33,105 nucleotides of DNA. Source: RYN-111 sp046723735. GTDB lineage: Bacteria > Actinomycetota > Actinomycetes > Mycobacteriales > SCTD01. Each line of letters begins with the position of its first letter. The stretch's first letter is position 1. The DNA lies in NCBI GenBank assembly GCA_046723735.1, contig JBKOVB010000026.1, forward strand, positions 1 to 33,105. Direction: 5' to 3'. Of the stretch, positions 1 through 7,609 are shown in pieces. The notes below the pieces were generated by a model, which did not search any database, had not been told where the DNA came from, and saw only the letters and a program-made list of their open reading frames with translations. Both the position numbers and the translations under genes were made by a program.

Positions 1-10
1 TCACGCCCAT
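1..10 (-). CDS. Possible 5' edge of a leftward gene, perhaps ychF
   Basis: On the minus strand the window opens with ATG GGC GTG A.., so at most three codons (M-G-V) are visible. A TACGGT hexamer (minus strand, 18-23) lies 7 nt before this ATG, the same leaderless arrangement seen at other genes here. In M. tuberculosis the DUF6542 gene Rv1111c is divergent from the GTPase gene ychF (Rv1112), and a leftward ychF would occupy exactly this place. YchF proteins usually begin with a short lead into a TIGIVGLPN-type G1 loop, which would fit M-G-V-T. The product is inferred from synteny only. Confidence 0.25.
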
Positions 11-17
11 GCGGCAC

Positions 18-23
18 ACCGTA
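18..23 (-). promoter_or_regulatory. Possible leaderless -10 (TACGGT) for the left-edge gene
   Basis: TACGGT on the minus strand, 7 nt before the ATG at position 10. It overlaps an inverted repeat, CACCGT (17-22) and ACGGTG (36-41), in the spacer shared with the DUF6542 gene. It matches the TANNNT pattern seen at several other starts in the window. Confidence 0.3.
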
Positions 24-76
24 GGTGAGAGGGACACGGTGCGGCACCCGCTTGCAGGTAGCGACACCGGGGTACC

Positions 77-556
77 GTGCCGACCGTGACGTGGACGACT
101 CCTCCCCCCGACGGCACCAGGGCGGCGCGAGCGGTCGAGCATCACGTGCACCTCCCCGCCGGCGCGCACGTCGCCGACCGGCGGGGTCTCACCGCCACCG
201 GCGCCGTTGCGGTCGCCTTCGCCGTCGGTCTCGTCGGGGCGTTCTACGACCTGAAGACCGGCCGGACGCTGGGCCACGGGTTCGAGATCGCCTTCGTCCT
301 CGGTACGGCGGTCGCCGCCGCCCTCGTGCACCGCGAGGACCTCAAGGCCGCCGTCATCCTGGCGCCCTACACCTACTGCGCCCTCGCCGTCGTGGCCGGG
401 GTCACGGGCGGCACCAGCGGGCACGGCTCGTTGTTCAAGCGGTCCGCGGTGGCGCTCTTCGACGCCCTGGTGCTGCACGCACCCGCGCTGTTCCTCTCCA
501 CCGGGCTCGCGCTGGTGATCGTCCTCGTCAGGAGGGCGCGGGGCCGCCGGCGGTAG
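77..556 (+). CDS. DUF6542 family membrane protein
   Basis: 159 residues, GTG start, small integral membrane protein of unknown function. After a hydrophilic N-terminus of about 35 residues there are about four hydrophobic segments (roughly residues 39-58, 71-89, 96-115 and 135-152), and the protein ends in a basic tail (VRRARGRRR). The Gly/Ala-rich helices, the FYDLKTGRTLGHGFEIAF stretch between the first two, and the position beside ispH match the actinobacterial DUF6542 family (Rv1111c in M. tuberculosis, from memory). The start gives the shortest hydrophilic lead consistent with the family. No strong Shine-Dalgarno is visible, only a GGGG run just upstream. The 3' end overlaps the 3' end of ispH on the other strand by 29 bp. 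Confidence 0.7.
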   Translation: MPTVTWTTPPPDGTRAARAVEHHVHLPAGAHVADRRGLTATGAVAVAFAVGLVGAFYDLKTGRTLGHGFEIAFVLGTAVAAALVHREDLKAAVILAPYTYCALAVVAGVTGGTSGHGSLFKRSAVALFDALVLHAPALFLSTGLALVIVLVRRARGRRR

Positions 557-1514
557 CGGCCGCCTTGAGGTCGCGCCGCAGCTCCGGCGGCAGCGCGAAC
601 AACAGGCTCTCCTCCGCCGCCACGACTTCATGCTGGTCGGCGTAGCCGCGTCCGGCCAGCCATGCCAGCACCTGCTGCACCAGCTCCTCAGGCACCGACG
701 CGCCGCTCGTCACGCCCACCGTGGTCACGCCCTCGAGCCAGGCCTCGTCGATCTCGTCGGCGTGATCCACCAGGTAGGAGGCCCCCGCCCCGGCGCCGAG
801 CGCGACCTCGACCAGCCGGACCGAGTTGGAGGAGTTCCGCGAGCCCACGACCAGCACGAGCTGAGACTCCGCGGCGATCTGCTTCACCGCGATCTGCCGG
901 TTCTGCGTGGCGTAGCAGATGTCCGCGCTCGGCGGCCCCTCCAGGTTGGGAAACCGCTCGCGCAGCGCGTCCACGGTCACGTTCGTCTCGTCGACCGACA
1001 GCGTGGTCTGCGACAGGTACGCCACCTTCGACGGGTCCCGCACCTCGACCGCCGAGGCCTCGTCCACGCCGTCGACGAGGTGGATGTTCTCGGGCGCCTG
1101 ACCGGTGGTGCCGATGACCTCCTCGTGCCCCTCGTGGCCGATGAGCACGATGTCGTAGTCCTGCGCTGCGAACCGCCGCGCCTCCAGGTGCACCTTGGTC
1201 ACCAGGGGGCAGGTCGCGTCGATCGTCTTCAGCGACCGCGCGGCGGCCTCCTCGTGCACCACCGGCGCGACACCGTGGGCGGAGAACACCACGATGGCGC
1301 CCTCCGGCACCTGCTCGGTCTCCTCGACGAACACCGCGCCTTTTGCCTCGAGCGTCCGCACGACGTGCAGGTTGTGCACGATCTGCTTGCGCACGTAGAC
1401 CGGCGCGCCGTACAGCTCCAGGGCCTTCTCGACGGTCACCACCGCCCGGTCCACGCCCGCGCAGTAGCCGCGGGGCGCGGCCACGAGCACGCGCTTGGCA
1501 GGCTGGGGCAGCAT
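528..1514 (-). CDS. ispH: 4-hydroxy-3-methylbut-2-enyl diphosphate reductase (IspH/LytB)
   Basis: 328 residues, full length. IspH is the last enzyme of the MEP isoprenoid pathway, reducing HMBPP to IPP and DMAPP with a [4Fe-4S] cluster. The three cluster cysteines are in GYCAGVDRAV near residue 18, DATCPLVTKVH near 100, and ICYATQNRQ near 200. The HNLHVVRTLEAKGAVFVEE, FSAHGV and SSNSVRLVEVA motifs of the family are present. The ATG at 1514 gives the usual N-terminus and lies 6 nt after a TAGTCT hexamer with no Shine-Dalgarno, so a leaderless mRNA is likely. It is divergent from the Rv1109c-like gene (27 bp between starts) and convergent with the DUF6542 gene. IPP and DMAPP from this step feed prenyl transferases such as UppS at 29.6 kb. 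Confidence 0.96.
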   Translation of the reverse strand: MLPQPAKRVLVAAPRGYCAGVDRAVVTVEKALELYGAPVYVRKQIVHNLHVVRTLEAKGAVFVEETEQVPEGAIVVFSAHGVAPVVHEEAAARSLKTIDATCPLVTKVHLEARRFAAQDYDIVLIGHEGHEEVIGTTGQAPENIHLVDGVDEASAVEVRDPSKVAYLSQTTLSVDETNVTVDALRERFPNLEGPPSADICYATQNRQIAVKQIAAESQLVLVVGSRNSSNSVRLVEVALGAGAGASYLVDHADEIDEAWLEGVTTVGVTSGASVPEELVQQVLAWLAGRGYADQHEVVAAEESLLFALPPELRRDLKAAATAGGPAPS

Positions 1515-1520
1515 GGGTCC

Positions 1521-1526
1521 AGACTA
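1521..1526 (-). promoter_or_regulatory. Leaderless -10 (TAGTCT) for ispH
   Basis: TAGTCT on the minus strand with a 6-nt spacer (GGACCC) to the ispH ATG. A TANNNT -10 at this distance places transcription start at or next to the A of the start codon. No Shine-Dalgarno is present. Confidence 0.6.
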
Positions 1527-1541
1527 CGTGCAGGAGGTGCT

Positions 1542-2027
1542 GTGTCCGACCGGCTGCCACGTCCCCTGCTCGCGGCGGTGGGCGCCCTCACCCAGGTACG
1601 CCGGGTGCCGGGTGCGTTGCTCACCGTGCCCTTCGCGGCGATCAGCGTCTTCGACCGCGCGCGCCGCTCCTACGACCTGATGGTGCTGCGGGGGGAGACC
1701 GTGCTCGAGCGGCTCGGGGCCGCGGAGGAGGGACCGGCCGCGCTGCCGCCGTACGAGCCGGTGGTGACCGAGACCGACGTCGTGACCGACGCGATCAGCC
1801 ACGTCGCGGACCCGCTCGACCACGTCGAACCGCACGCGGCACCGATCAACCCGGACGAGCCGCTGCCAGACTTCGACGTGATGACGCTCGGCGCGCTGCG
1901 GGGCACCGTGCGCAGCCTCTCGGTCGAGCAGCTGCAGGACGTGCTCGCGTACGAACGCGCCCACCAGGCGCGTCCACCGGTCCTTCACCTCGTCGAGCAC
2001 CGCCTCGCCACGCTCGCGCTCCCGTGA
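1542..2027 (+). CDS. Rv1109c-like lipid droplet-associated family protein
   Basis: 161 residues, GTG start preceded by AGGAGG at 1532-1537 (4-nt spacer, rather short). The N-terminal half is amphipathic or hydrophobic (LLAAVGALTQVRRVPGAL, then PFAAISVFDRARRSYDLMVL). A Pro/Glu-rich linker follows, then a C-terminal helical module whose core reads LSVEQLQDVLAYERAHQARP. That architecture and its place between ispH and xseA match the family annotated in mycobacteria as a lipid droplet-associated protein (Rv1109c). The function is not established, and the family name is my recollection rather than a search result. It is followed by a 43-bp low-complexity spacer and then xseA, so the two are probably co-transcribed. 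Confidence 0.65.
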   Translation: MSDRLPRPLLAAVGALTQVRRVPGALLTVPFAAISVFDRARRSYDLMVLRGETVLERLGAAEEGPAALPPYEPVVTETDVVTDAISHVADPLDHVEPHAAPINPDEPLPDFDVMTLGALRGTVRSLSVEQLQDVLAYERAHQARPPVLHLVEHRLATLALP

Positions 2028-2070
2028 GCGCAGAAGCGAGCTGCGACAGCAGCGAGGGCCGGAGCGAAGC
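2028..2070 (+). repeat. Purine-rich AGCGA-type spacer between stop and start codons
   Basis: The 43 bases between the Rv1109c-like stop and the xseA ATG are built from imperfect GCGCAG, AGCGAG and GGAGCGAAG units. A similar spacer occupies 11905-11957 before modA; both contain GCGCAG and AGCGAGGG. GGAG near the 3' end may serve as the xseA ribosome-binding site. This looks like a small dispersed intergenic element, but two copies are not proof. Confidence 0.4.
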
Positions 2071-3264
2071 ATGTCACTGACACAGCCCGCCACCGCCGAC
2101 GCCCCGTGGCCGGTCCGCACCGTCGCACGGCTCATCGGCGACTGGGTGCACCGCCTCGGGTCCGTCTGGGTCGAGGGCCAGGTGACGCAGATCAGCGGCC
2201 GTGGCGGCACCGTGTTCCTCACGCTGCGCGACCCGGTGGCCGACGTGTCGCTGACCGCCACCTGCGCGCGCGGGCTCGCCGAGCAGGCCCAGGTCACAAC
2301 CGGCGCCCGGATCGTCGTGCTGGGCAAGCCGAGCTGGTGGATGCAACGCGGCACGCTGTCACTCGCCGTCAGCGACATCCGCCAGGTCGGGGTCGGCGAG
2401 CTGCTCGCCCGCATCGAGCGGCTCAAGGTGCTGCTCGCCCAGGAGGGCCTGTTCGCGCCGGAGCGCAAGAAGCCGCTGCCGTTCCTGCCCGGTGTGGTCG
2501 GACTGGTGACCGGCCGGGAGTCGGCCGCCGAGCACGACGTGCTCGAGAACGCCCGCCGTCGCTGGCCCGCGGTGCGCTTCGACGTGCGCAACGTGGCGGT
2601 GCAGGGGCCGTTCGCGGTGCAGCAGTGCATCGAGGCGGTGCAAGCCCTCGACGGCGGCGTCGACGTCATCGTGATCGCCCGAGGCGGGGGCAGCGTGGAG
2701 GACCTGCTGCCGTTCTCCGACGAGGCGCTGCTCCGCACGGTCGCGGCCTGCCGCACCCCGGTGGTCTCGGCGATCGGCCACGAGCCCGACTCGCCGCTGC
2801 TCGACCTGGTGGCGGACGTGCGCTGCTCGACCCCGACCGATGCGGGCAAGCGGGTGGTGCCCGACGTGGCGGAGGAGCGCGCCCGGGTCGAGCACCTGCG
2901 CGACCGGGCGCGGCGCATCGTCGACGGCTACCTGGCCGGGGAGCTGCGGCGGCTGGAGGCGGTGTGCTCCCGTCCCGTGCTGGCCGACCCGTCACGACTG
3001 GTCAGCGACCGTCGTACGGCGGTGAAAGCCTTGCAGGACGGGGGAACTCGCTGCTTCGCCAGCCGCTTGGAGCACGCGGCGGCAGACCTCGAGCACACCC
3101 GCGCGCGAGTCGTCGCGCTGAGCCCGCAGGCGACCCTGGACCGTGGGTACGCCGTGGTGCAGCGTGCCGACGGGGCGGTCGTGCGCGACCCGGACGAGGT
3201 CGTGCTCGGCGAGACCATGCGGATCCGGCTCGCCGGTGGGGAGCTCAAGGCCACGCGCGACTGA
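2071..3264 (+). CDS. xseA: Exodeoxyribonuclease VII large subunit
   Basis: 397 residues. XseA is the catalytic subunit of exonuclease VII, which degrades single-stranded DNA to oligonucleotides in repair and needs several small XseB subunits. The N-terminal OB-fold is visible (VWVEGQVTQIS to about residue 105). The catalytic core follows, with the conserved stretch LPFLPGVVGLVTGRESAAEHDV, IARGGGSVEDLLPFSDEALLR, SAIGHEPDSPLLDLVADVR and the STPTDAGK motif. A helical C-terminal half ends in the family signature LDRGYAVVQ and a small beta domain. ATG start with GGAG upstream. Its partner xseB usually follows directly in actinobacteria but here lies about 6.2 kb downstream at 9497. Confidence 0.95.
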   Translation: MSLTQPATADAPWPVRTVARLIGDWVHRLGSVWVEGQVTQISGRGGTVFLTLRDPVADVSLTATCARGLAEQAQVTTGARIVVLGKPSWWMQRGTLSLAVSDIRQVGVGELLARIERLKVLLAQEGLFAPERKKPLPFLPGVVGLVTGRESAAEHDVLENARRRWPAVRFDVRNVAVQGPFAVQQCIEAVQALDGGVDVIVIARGGGSVEDLLPFSDEALLRTVAACRTPVVSAIGHEPDSPLLDLVADVRCSTPTDAGKRVVPDVAEERARVEHLRDRARRIVDGYLAGELRRLEAVCSRPVLADPSRLVSDRRTAVKALQDGGTRCFASRLEHAAADLEHTRARVVALSPQATLDRGYAVVQRADGAVVRDPDEVVLGETMRIRLAGGELKATRD

Positions 3265-3305
3265 GCGCAGGACCATCGCCTCTGGCCCGACCCACGGGGG
3301 GTACC

Positions 3306-3311
3306 TAGCGT
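3306..3311 (+). promoter_or_regulatory. Possible -10 (TAGCGT) for the 2TM gene
   Basis: TAGCGT in the xseA-2TM gap. Transcription would begin near 3318, leaving a short leader with AGAGGA (3323-3328) before the ATG at 3335. No convincing -35 is visible. Confidence 0.3.
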
Positions 3312-3334
3312 CGGCTGTGTCGAGAGGACGAGCC

Positions 3335-3619
3335 ATGGACGAGTCCGTCATGACGACCGACACCGACCTGCGCGAGCGCGCCTTCCGGCACCTGAAGAAG
3401 GTGCGTGACTTCCGCACCCACCTCGCGGTCTACCTGCTGTTCAACGGCTTCGTCGTCGTCATCTGGGCGATGACCGGGTCCGGCTTCTTCTGGCCGGTCT
3501 TCCTGATCGGCTTCTGGGGCATCGGCCTGGCGATGAACGCCTGGGACGTCTACGTCGCCGAGGACCCCGACGAGGAGGCCATCCAGCAGGAGATGCGGCG
3601 TTTGCAGCAGAAGCGGTGA
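3335..3619 (+). CDS. 2TM domain-containing membrane protein
   Basis: 94 residues with two transmembrane segments: HLAVYLLFNGFVVVIWAM at about residues 28-46, and a second at about 50-72 (FFWPVFLIGFWGIGLAMNAW). They follow a charged N-terminal helix (LRERAFRHLKKVRDFRTH), and the C-terminus is acidic then basic (EDPDEEAIQQEMRRLQQKR). This is the 2TM domain layout, also found fused to sensor kinases or stand-alone. The function of the stand-alone form is unknown. The ATG is preceded by GAGAGG at a good distance; an in-frame upstream extension would run into the xseA end and is rejected. It converges on ackA with 13 bp between the stops. Confidence 0.75.
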   Translation: MDESVMTTDTDLRERAFRHLKKVRDFRTHLAVYLLFNGFVVVIWAMTGSGFFWPVFLIGFWGIGLAMNAWDVYVAEDPDEEAIQQEMRRLQQKR

Positions 3620-3632
3620 TTGCGCCCTTAGC

Positions 3633-4643
3633 TCAGCCCCCGAGCAGGGGGCGTGCCTGGCGGGCCATCTCGAGGTCCTCCCGCGACTCGACGACGAGCA
3701 CCCGCACCGGACCTGCCCCGATGTCGGCCTCGTCGGCGGTGTTCCGTGACGCGTCCACCGCGAGGCCGAGGAAGCCCAGACCCTCCACGGCGCGCTCCCT
3801 GACGGCGGGAGCGTTCTCCCCCACCCCACCGGTGAACACGCACGCGTCCAGCCCGCCGAGCGCGGCCGTCATCGCGGCGATCAGCGCGCGCAGCCGGTGC
3901 AGGTAGACCTCGACCGCCAGCACGGCCGCCTCGTCCGTGCGTCCCAGCAGCTCGCGCATGTCGGCGCTCCCCGCCAGGCCGAGCATGCCGGATCGGTGCT
4001 CGAGCGCCTCCGCGACGTCCGGCTCGCGGGCTGCCAGCCAGAGCACCAGCCCGGGGTCGACATTGCCGGAGCGGGTCGCCATGGCCAGGCCCTCGAGCGG
4101 CGTGAAGCCCATCGTCGTGTCGACCGAGCGCCCGTCGAGCACGGCGCACAGCGACGCGCCTGCCCCGAGGTGACAGGTCACGACGCGTCGCGCGTCGGGC
4201 ACGAGCTCCCCCGCGCGCCGGGTCGCCCACGCGTGCGAGAGCCCGTGGAAGCCGTAGCGCCGCAGGCCGTAGCGCGCGGTCCACGCGGCCGGCACCGCAT
4301 AGGTCGCGGCCGCCTCGGGGAGCGCGGCATGGAACGCGGTGTCGAAGCACGCGACGTGCGGGACGTCGGGCAGCCGGGCCCGGACCTCGGCGAGCGCTTT
4401 CAGCGACTTCGGCTGGTGCAGCGGCGCCAGCTCGGTGAGCTCCTCGAGCCGCTTCTCCACCGCCTCGTCGAGCAGCACAGGTCCGGAGAAGTCGCGTCCC
4501 CCGTGCACCACCCGGTGGACGACGGCGTCCACCGGCTCGATGCGGTCCGGCAACCCGTCGTACGACGCGAGCAGCGTGTCGTCGTCGTCGAGCAGCCGCA
4601 GCTTCAGGCTGCTCGAGCCGGCGTTGACGGTGAGCAGCCGCAC
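3633..4643 (-). CDS. ackA: Acetate kinase
   Basis: 336 residues, GTG start. AckA interconverts acetyl-phosphate plus ADP with acetate plus ATP. Signatures seen are LLTVNAGSSSLKL at the N-terminus, HRVVHGGRDF, ACFDTAFHA, YGFHGLSHAWATRRAGEL, CHLGAGASLCAVLDGRSVDT with TTMGFTPLEGLAMATRSGNVDP, and FTGGVGENAPAVRE near the C-terminus. It is shorter than the roughly 400 residues common in the family, but all ASKHA-fold motifs are present, so this appears to be a compact form rather than a truncation. The start lies 2 bp beyond the xfp stop, indicating an operon with translational coupling. The pair forms the ATP-yielding end of a phosphoketolase pathway. Confidence 0.93.
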   Translation of the reverse strand: MRLLTVNAGSSSLKLRLLDDDDTLLASYDGLPDRIEPVDAVVHRVVHGGRDFSGPVLLDEAVEKRLEELTELAPLHQPKSLKALAEVRARLPDVPHVACFDTAFHAALPEAAATYAVPAAWTARYGLRRYGFHGLSHAWATRRAGELVPDARRVVTCHLGAGASLCAVLDGRSVDTTMGFTPLEGLAMATRSGNVDPGLVLWLAAREPDVAEALEHRSGMLGLAGSADMRELLGRTDEAAVLAVEVYLHRLRALIAAMTAALGGLDACVFTGGVGENAPAVRERAVEGLGFLGLAVDASRNTADEADIGAGPVRVLVVESREDLEMARQARPLLGG

Positions 4644-4645
4644 GC

Positions 4646-6979
4646 TCAGCCGGTCCAGATCCAGCCGGCCACGGTGGGGTGGTCCTCGCCGTGCTCGCGG
4701 GTCCAGGCCCGCGCCAGCAGCCGTTCGTCCGCCATCCGCTGGCGCAGCCCCGCGGCTCGCTCGCCCAGACCCGGGACGCGGTCGATGACGTCCATCACGA
4801 GGTGGAACCGGTCGAGGTCGTTGAGCATGACCATGTCGAACGGCGTGGTGGTGGTGCCCTCCTCCTTGTAGCCCCGGACGTGGAGGTGCTCGTGGCCGTG
4901 GCGCCGGTACGTCAGCCGGTGGATCAGCCACGGGTAGCCGTGGTAGGCGAAGATGACCGGCTTGTCGGCGGTGAAGATCGTGTCGAAGTCGCGGTCGGTC
5001 AGGCCGTGCGGGTGCTCGTCGTGAGGCTGCAGGCGCATGAGGTCCACGACGTTGACCACGCGGGTCCGCAGCAGCGGCAGCTCCTCCCGCAGGATGGCCG
5101 CGGCCGCCACCGTCTCGAGCGTCGGGACGTCTCCGGCGCAGGCGAGCACGACGTCGACCCGCTCCCCCGGGTGCTCCGTGCCGGCCCACTCCCAGATCCC
5201 CACGCCGCGGGCGCAGTGCAGCTCCGCCTGCTCGACGTCGAGCCACTGCAGGGCCGGCGCCTTGCCGGCGACCACCACGTTGACGTAGTCGCGGCTGCGC
5301 AGGCAGTGGTCCACCGTCGACAGCAGCGTGTTGGCGTCCGGCGGCAGGTAGACCCTCACCACCTCTGCCTTCTTGTTGACCACGTGGTCGATGAAGCCCG
5401 GGTCCTGGTGCGAGAACCCGTTGTGGTCCTGCTGCCAGACGTGGCTGGACAGCAGGTAGTTCAGCGACGCGATGGGCCGGCGCCACGACAGCGCCCGGGT
5501 CACCTTCAGCCACTTCGCGTGCTGGTTGAACATCGAGTCGACGATGTGGATGAACGCCTCGTAGCAGTTGAACAGCCCGTGCCGTCCGGTGAGCAGGTAG
5601 CCCTCCAGCCAGCCCTGGCACAGGTGCTCCGAGAGCACCTCCATCACGCGCCCGTCCGGGGCGAGGTGGTCGTCGGTCGAGACGACCTCGGCGTTCCAGG
5701 TGCGCTCCGTGACGTCGAAGACGTCGGACAGCCGGTTGGAGGCGGTCTCGTCCGGACCCATGAGCCGGAAGATCTGGGGGTTGGCCGCCATGACGTCTCG
5801 CAGGTAGCCGCCCAGCACCCGCGTGGCCTCCGCGCGCGTCGTCCCGGGGATCGGCACGTCCACGGCGTAGTCGCGGAAGTCCGGCAGCACCAGGTCGCGC
5901 AGCAGCAGGCCGCCGTTGGCGTGCAGGCTCGCGCTCATCCGTCGCGTCCCACTCGGATTCTGGGCCAGTACGGCGGGCACCGGCGCCCCGGCCACGTCAA
6001 ACAGCTCCTGCGGCCGGTAGGACCGCATCCAGGCATCGAGCAGCGCCAGGTGCTCGGGGTTGTCACGCACCCCCGCGAGCGGCACCTGGTGCGAGCGGGA
6101 GGTGCCCTCCACCGGCACCCCGTCGACCTCGTGCGGGCCCGTCCAGCCCTTCGGGCTGCGCAGCACCAGGACCGGCCAGCGCGGCCGTCCGCCCTGCGCC
6201 CGCTCCTCCTCGATCCGGTCCAGCACGGTGTCGAGCGTGCTCGCCATCAGCTCGTGCATCGGCAGCGGCTCGTCGCCCGCCACGACGAACGGCTGGTAGC
6301 CGTAGCCGGTCAGCAGGGCGAGCAGCTCGCTCTCCGGGATGCGGGCCAGCACCGTCGGGTTGGCGATCTTGTAGCCGTTGAGGTGCAGGATCGGCAGCAC
6401 GACGCCGTCCCGGCCGGGCTGGAGGAACTTGTTGGAGTGCCAGCTCGCCGCCAGGGCACCGGTCTCGGCCTCCCCGTCACCGACCACGCAGGTGACCAGC
6501 AGGTCCGGGTTGTCCAGCGCCGCGCCGTACGCGTGAGCGAGGGAGTACCCCAGTTCACCGCCCTCGTGGATCGAGCCGGGCGTCTCGGGCGCCACATGGC
6601 TCGGGATCCCGCCGGGGAAGGAGAACTGGCGGAACAGCGTCTTCATCCCGCCGGCATCGCGCGGGATGTGGGGGTAGGTCTCGCTGTAGGTGCCCTCCAG
6701 CCACGAGGCCGCCACGAGCCCCGGGCCGCCGTGACCCGGACCGGTCACGTACATCGCCGACAGGTCACGCTCGCGGATCGCGCGGTTGAGGTGGGCGTAG
6801 AGAAACGTCAGCCCCGGTGTCGTGCCCCAGTGACCGAGCAGCCTCGGCTTCACGTGCTCCGGCCGCAGCGGCTCGCGCAGCAGGGGGTTGTCGAGCAGGT
6901 AGATCTGGCCGACGGACAGGTAGTTCGCCGCGCGCCACCACGCGTCAAGGCCTGCCAGCTCCTCGTGCGACGTCGTCAT
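4646..6979 (-). CDS. xfp: Xylulose-5-phosphate/fructose-6-phosphate phosphoketolase
   Basis: 777 residues, a full-length thiamine-diphosphate enzyme. It cleaves xylulose-5-P (and, in bifunctional forms, fructose-6-P) with phosphate to acetyl-phosphate plus glyceraldehyde-3-P or erythrose-4-P. Seen: HWGTTPGLTFLYAHLNR (about 50-66), YVTGPGHGGPGLVAASWLEG (77-96), the ThDP/Mg motif GDGEAETGALA from 168 with N201 in HLNGYKIANPT, and the C-terminal block YLLTGRHGLFNCYEAF with QDHNGFSHQDPGF. Substrate range cannot be read from sequence. The ATG at 6979 matches the usual MTTSHEELAGLDAWWRAANY start. A 7-bp inverted repeat sits directly upstream in place of a Shine-Dalgarno. It heads the xfp-ackA operon. 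Confidence 0.96.
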   Translation of the reverse strand: MTTSHEELAGLDAWWRAANYLSVGQIYLLDNPLLREPLRPEHVKPRLLGHWGTTPGLTFLYAHLNRAIRERDLSAMYVTGPGHGGPGLVAASWLEGTYSETYPHIPRDAGGMKTLFRQFSFPGGIPSHVAPETPGSIHEGGELGYSLAHAYGAALDNPDLLVTCVVGDGEAETGALAASWHSNKFLQPGRDGVVLPILHLNGYKIANPTVLARIPESELLALLTGYGYQPFVVAGDEPLPMHELMASTLDTVLDRIEEERAQGGRPRWPVLVLRSPKGWTGPHEVDGVPVEGTSRSHQVPLAGVRDNPEHLALLDAWMRSYRPQELFDVAGAPVPAVLAQNPSGTRRMSASLHANGGLLLRDLVLPDFRDYAVDVPIPGTTRAEATRVLGGYLRDVMAANPQIFRLMGPDETASNRLSDVFDVTERTWNAEVVSTDDHLAPDGRVMEVLSEHLCQGWLEGYLLTGRHGLFNCYEAFIHIVDSMFNQHAKWLKVTRALSWRRPIASLNYLLSSHVWQQDHNGFSHQDPGFIDHVVNKKAEVVRVYLPPDANTLLSTVDHCLRSRDYVNVVVAGKAPALQWLDVEQAELHCARGVGIWEWAGTEHPGERVDVVLACAGDVPTLETVAAAAILREELPLLRTRVVNVVDLMRLQPHDEHPHGLTDRDFDTIFTADKPVIFAYHGYPWLIHRLTYRRHGHEHLHVRGYKEEGTTTTPFDMVMLNDLDRFHLVMDVIDRVPGLGERAAGLRQRMADERLLARAWTREHGEDHPTVAGWIWTG

Positions 6980-6982
6980 GCC

Positions 6983-7004
6983 CGGCAGCGAACCACTGCT
7001 GCCG
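6983..7004 (-). promoter_or_regulatory. Inverted repeat abutting the xfp start codon
   Basis: CGGCAGC (6983-6989) and GCTGCCG (6998-7004) are perfect 7-bp arms around an 8-nt loop, ending 3 bases before the xfp ATG. The hairpin would occupy the ribosome-binding region, or as DNA could be an operator. No Shine-Dalgarno is seen. Confidence 0.4.
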
Positions 7005-7088
7005 TGGGCTGACGAGAGCGCGCCGAGCGGGTTCGACGCTGCGTCACGGGGAAGGAGCCGCGAGACACCAGAGCGTGAGGAACCAGCG

Positions 7089-7277
7089 ATGAACTGCTAC
7101 GTCTGCGACACCGCCGGGGTCGTGACCCCGGCCGTCGTCCTGTGCCCTGACTGCAACGCCGGGCTGTGCCCCGAGCACCTGCGCGAGGCGGTGCAGCAGC
7201 GGACGAACAACCCTGGGCTGGTGGCCTGCCAGCACGACACCTGGAACGCCGGCGTCGCACGGGACACCGGGACCTGA
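7089..7277 (+). CDS. DUF2180-like small Cys-rich protein
   Basis: 62 residues. The protein starts MNCYVCDTAG and contains CPDCNAGLCPEHL, then a C-terminal ACQHDTW. This gives CxxC pairs plus additional Cys and His residues spaced like a small zinc-binding treble-clef or B-box-type domain. The MNCYVC start and the CxxCxAGLC..HL block resemble the DUF2180 family of uncharacterised small actinobacterial proteins. GAGG lies about 7 nt before the ATG. It is divergent from xfp (109 bp between starts) and upstream of a small membrane protein on the same strand. The function is unknown; zinc binding is inferred from the Cys pattern. Confidence 0.6.
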   Translation: MNCYVCDTAGVVTPAVVLCPDCNAGLCPEHLREAVQQRTNNPGLVACQHDTWNAGVARDTGT

Positions 7278-7312
7278 GCCCGGAGGTCGTCGCCGCGAGC
7301 GGCAGGACCGGG

Positions 7313-7318
7313 CACACT
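7313..7318 (+). promoter_or_regulatory. Weak leaderless -10-like CACACT before the 94-aa gene
   Basis: CACACT, 6 nt (GGCGGC) before the GTG at 7325, the same distance as the TANNNT boxes elsewhere in the window. It keeps the A2 and T6 of a -10 element but has C at the first base. Confidence 0.3.
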
Positions 7319-7324
7319 GGCGGC

Positions 7325-7609
7325 GTGCCGGACAACCCCTACGAGATCAGCCTCGACGAGCTCACCCGGTCGACCGGCCATGCGCCGGGAGAGCCGACGA
7401 TCGAGGTCGAGCAGGAGATGGAGATCCCCCACGACCTCCCTCTCCGAGTGACACCGATGTCCCCGGCATCGGAGATCGCGGCGATCGGTCAGATGGCCCA
7501 GAGTCGCCCCAGCCGTCGGCCTGCAGCTCGCTGGGCTGCCCTCACCTGGCTGAGCCTGATCGCCCTTTCGGTGCTGTTCGCGCTCGCCGCGCAGCTCGGT
7601 CTTCTCTAG
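7325..7609 (+). CDS. Hypothetical tail-anchored membrane protein
   Basis: 94 residues, GTG start, not recognised. The first 65 or so residues are soluble and acidic (PDNPYEISLDELTRSTGHAP, then IEVEQEMEIPHDLPL). A basic patch (SRPSRRPAARW) follows, then one C-terminal hydrophobic segment (LTWLSLIALSVLFALAAQLGLL) that runs to the end. That is the layout of a C-tail-anchored protein with its N-terminus in the cytoplasm. The GTG has a -10-like CACACT 6 nt upstream and no Shine-Dalgarno. Its TAG stop shares the palindrome CTAG with the stop of the convergent metallophosphoesterase gene. Confidence 0.55.
   Translation: MPDNPYEISLDELTRSTGHAPGEPTIEVEQEMEIPHDLPLRVTPMSPASEIAAIGQMAQSRPSRRPAARWAALTWLSLIALSVLFALAAQLGLL

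Noticed and set aside
4679..7012. Stop-free 777-codon frame antisense to xfp
   Set aside because: Low-complexity Val/Arg/His/Gln-rich translation; the minus strand carries every phosphoketolase motif. Equal length to xfp is a coincidence of codon bias.
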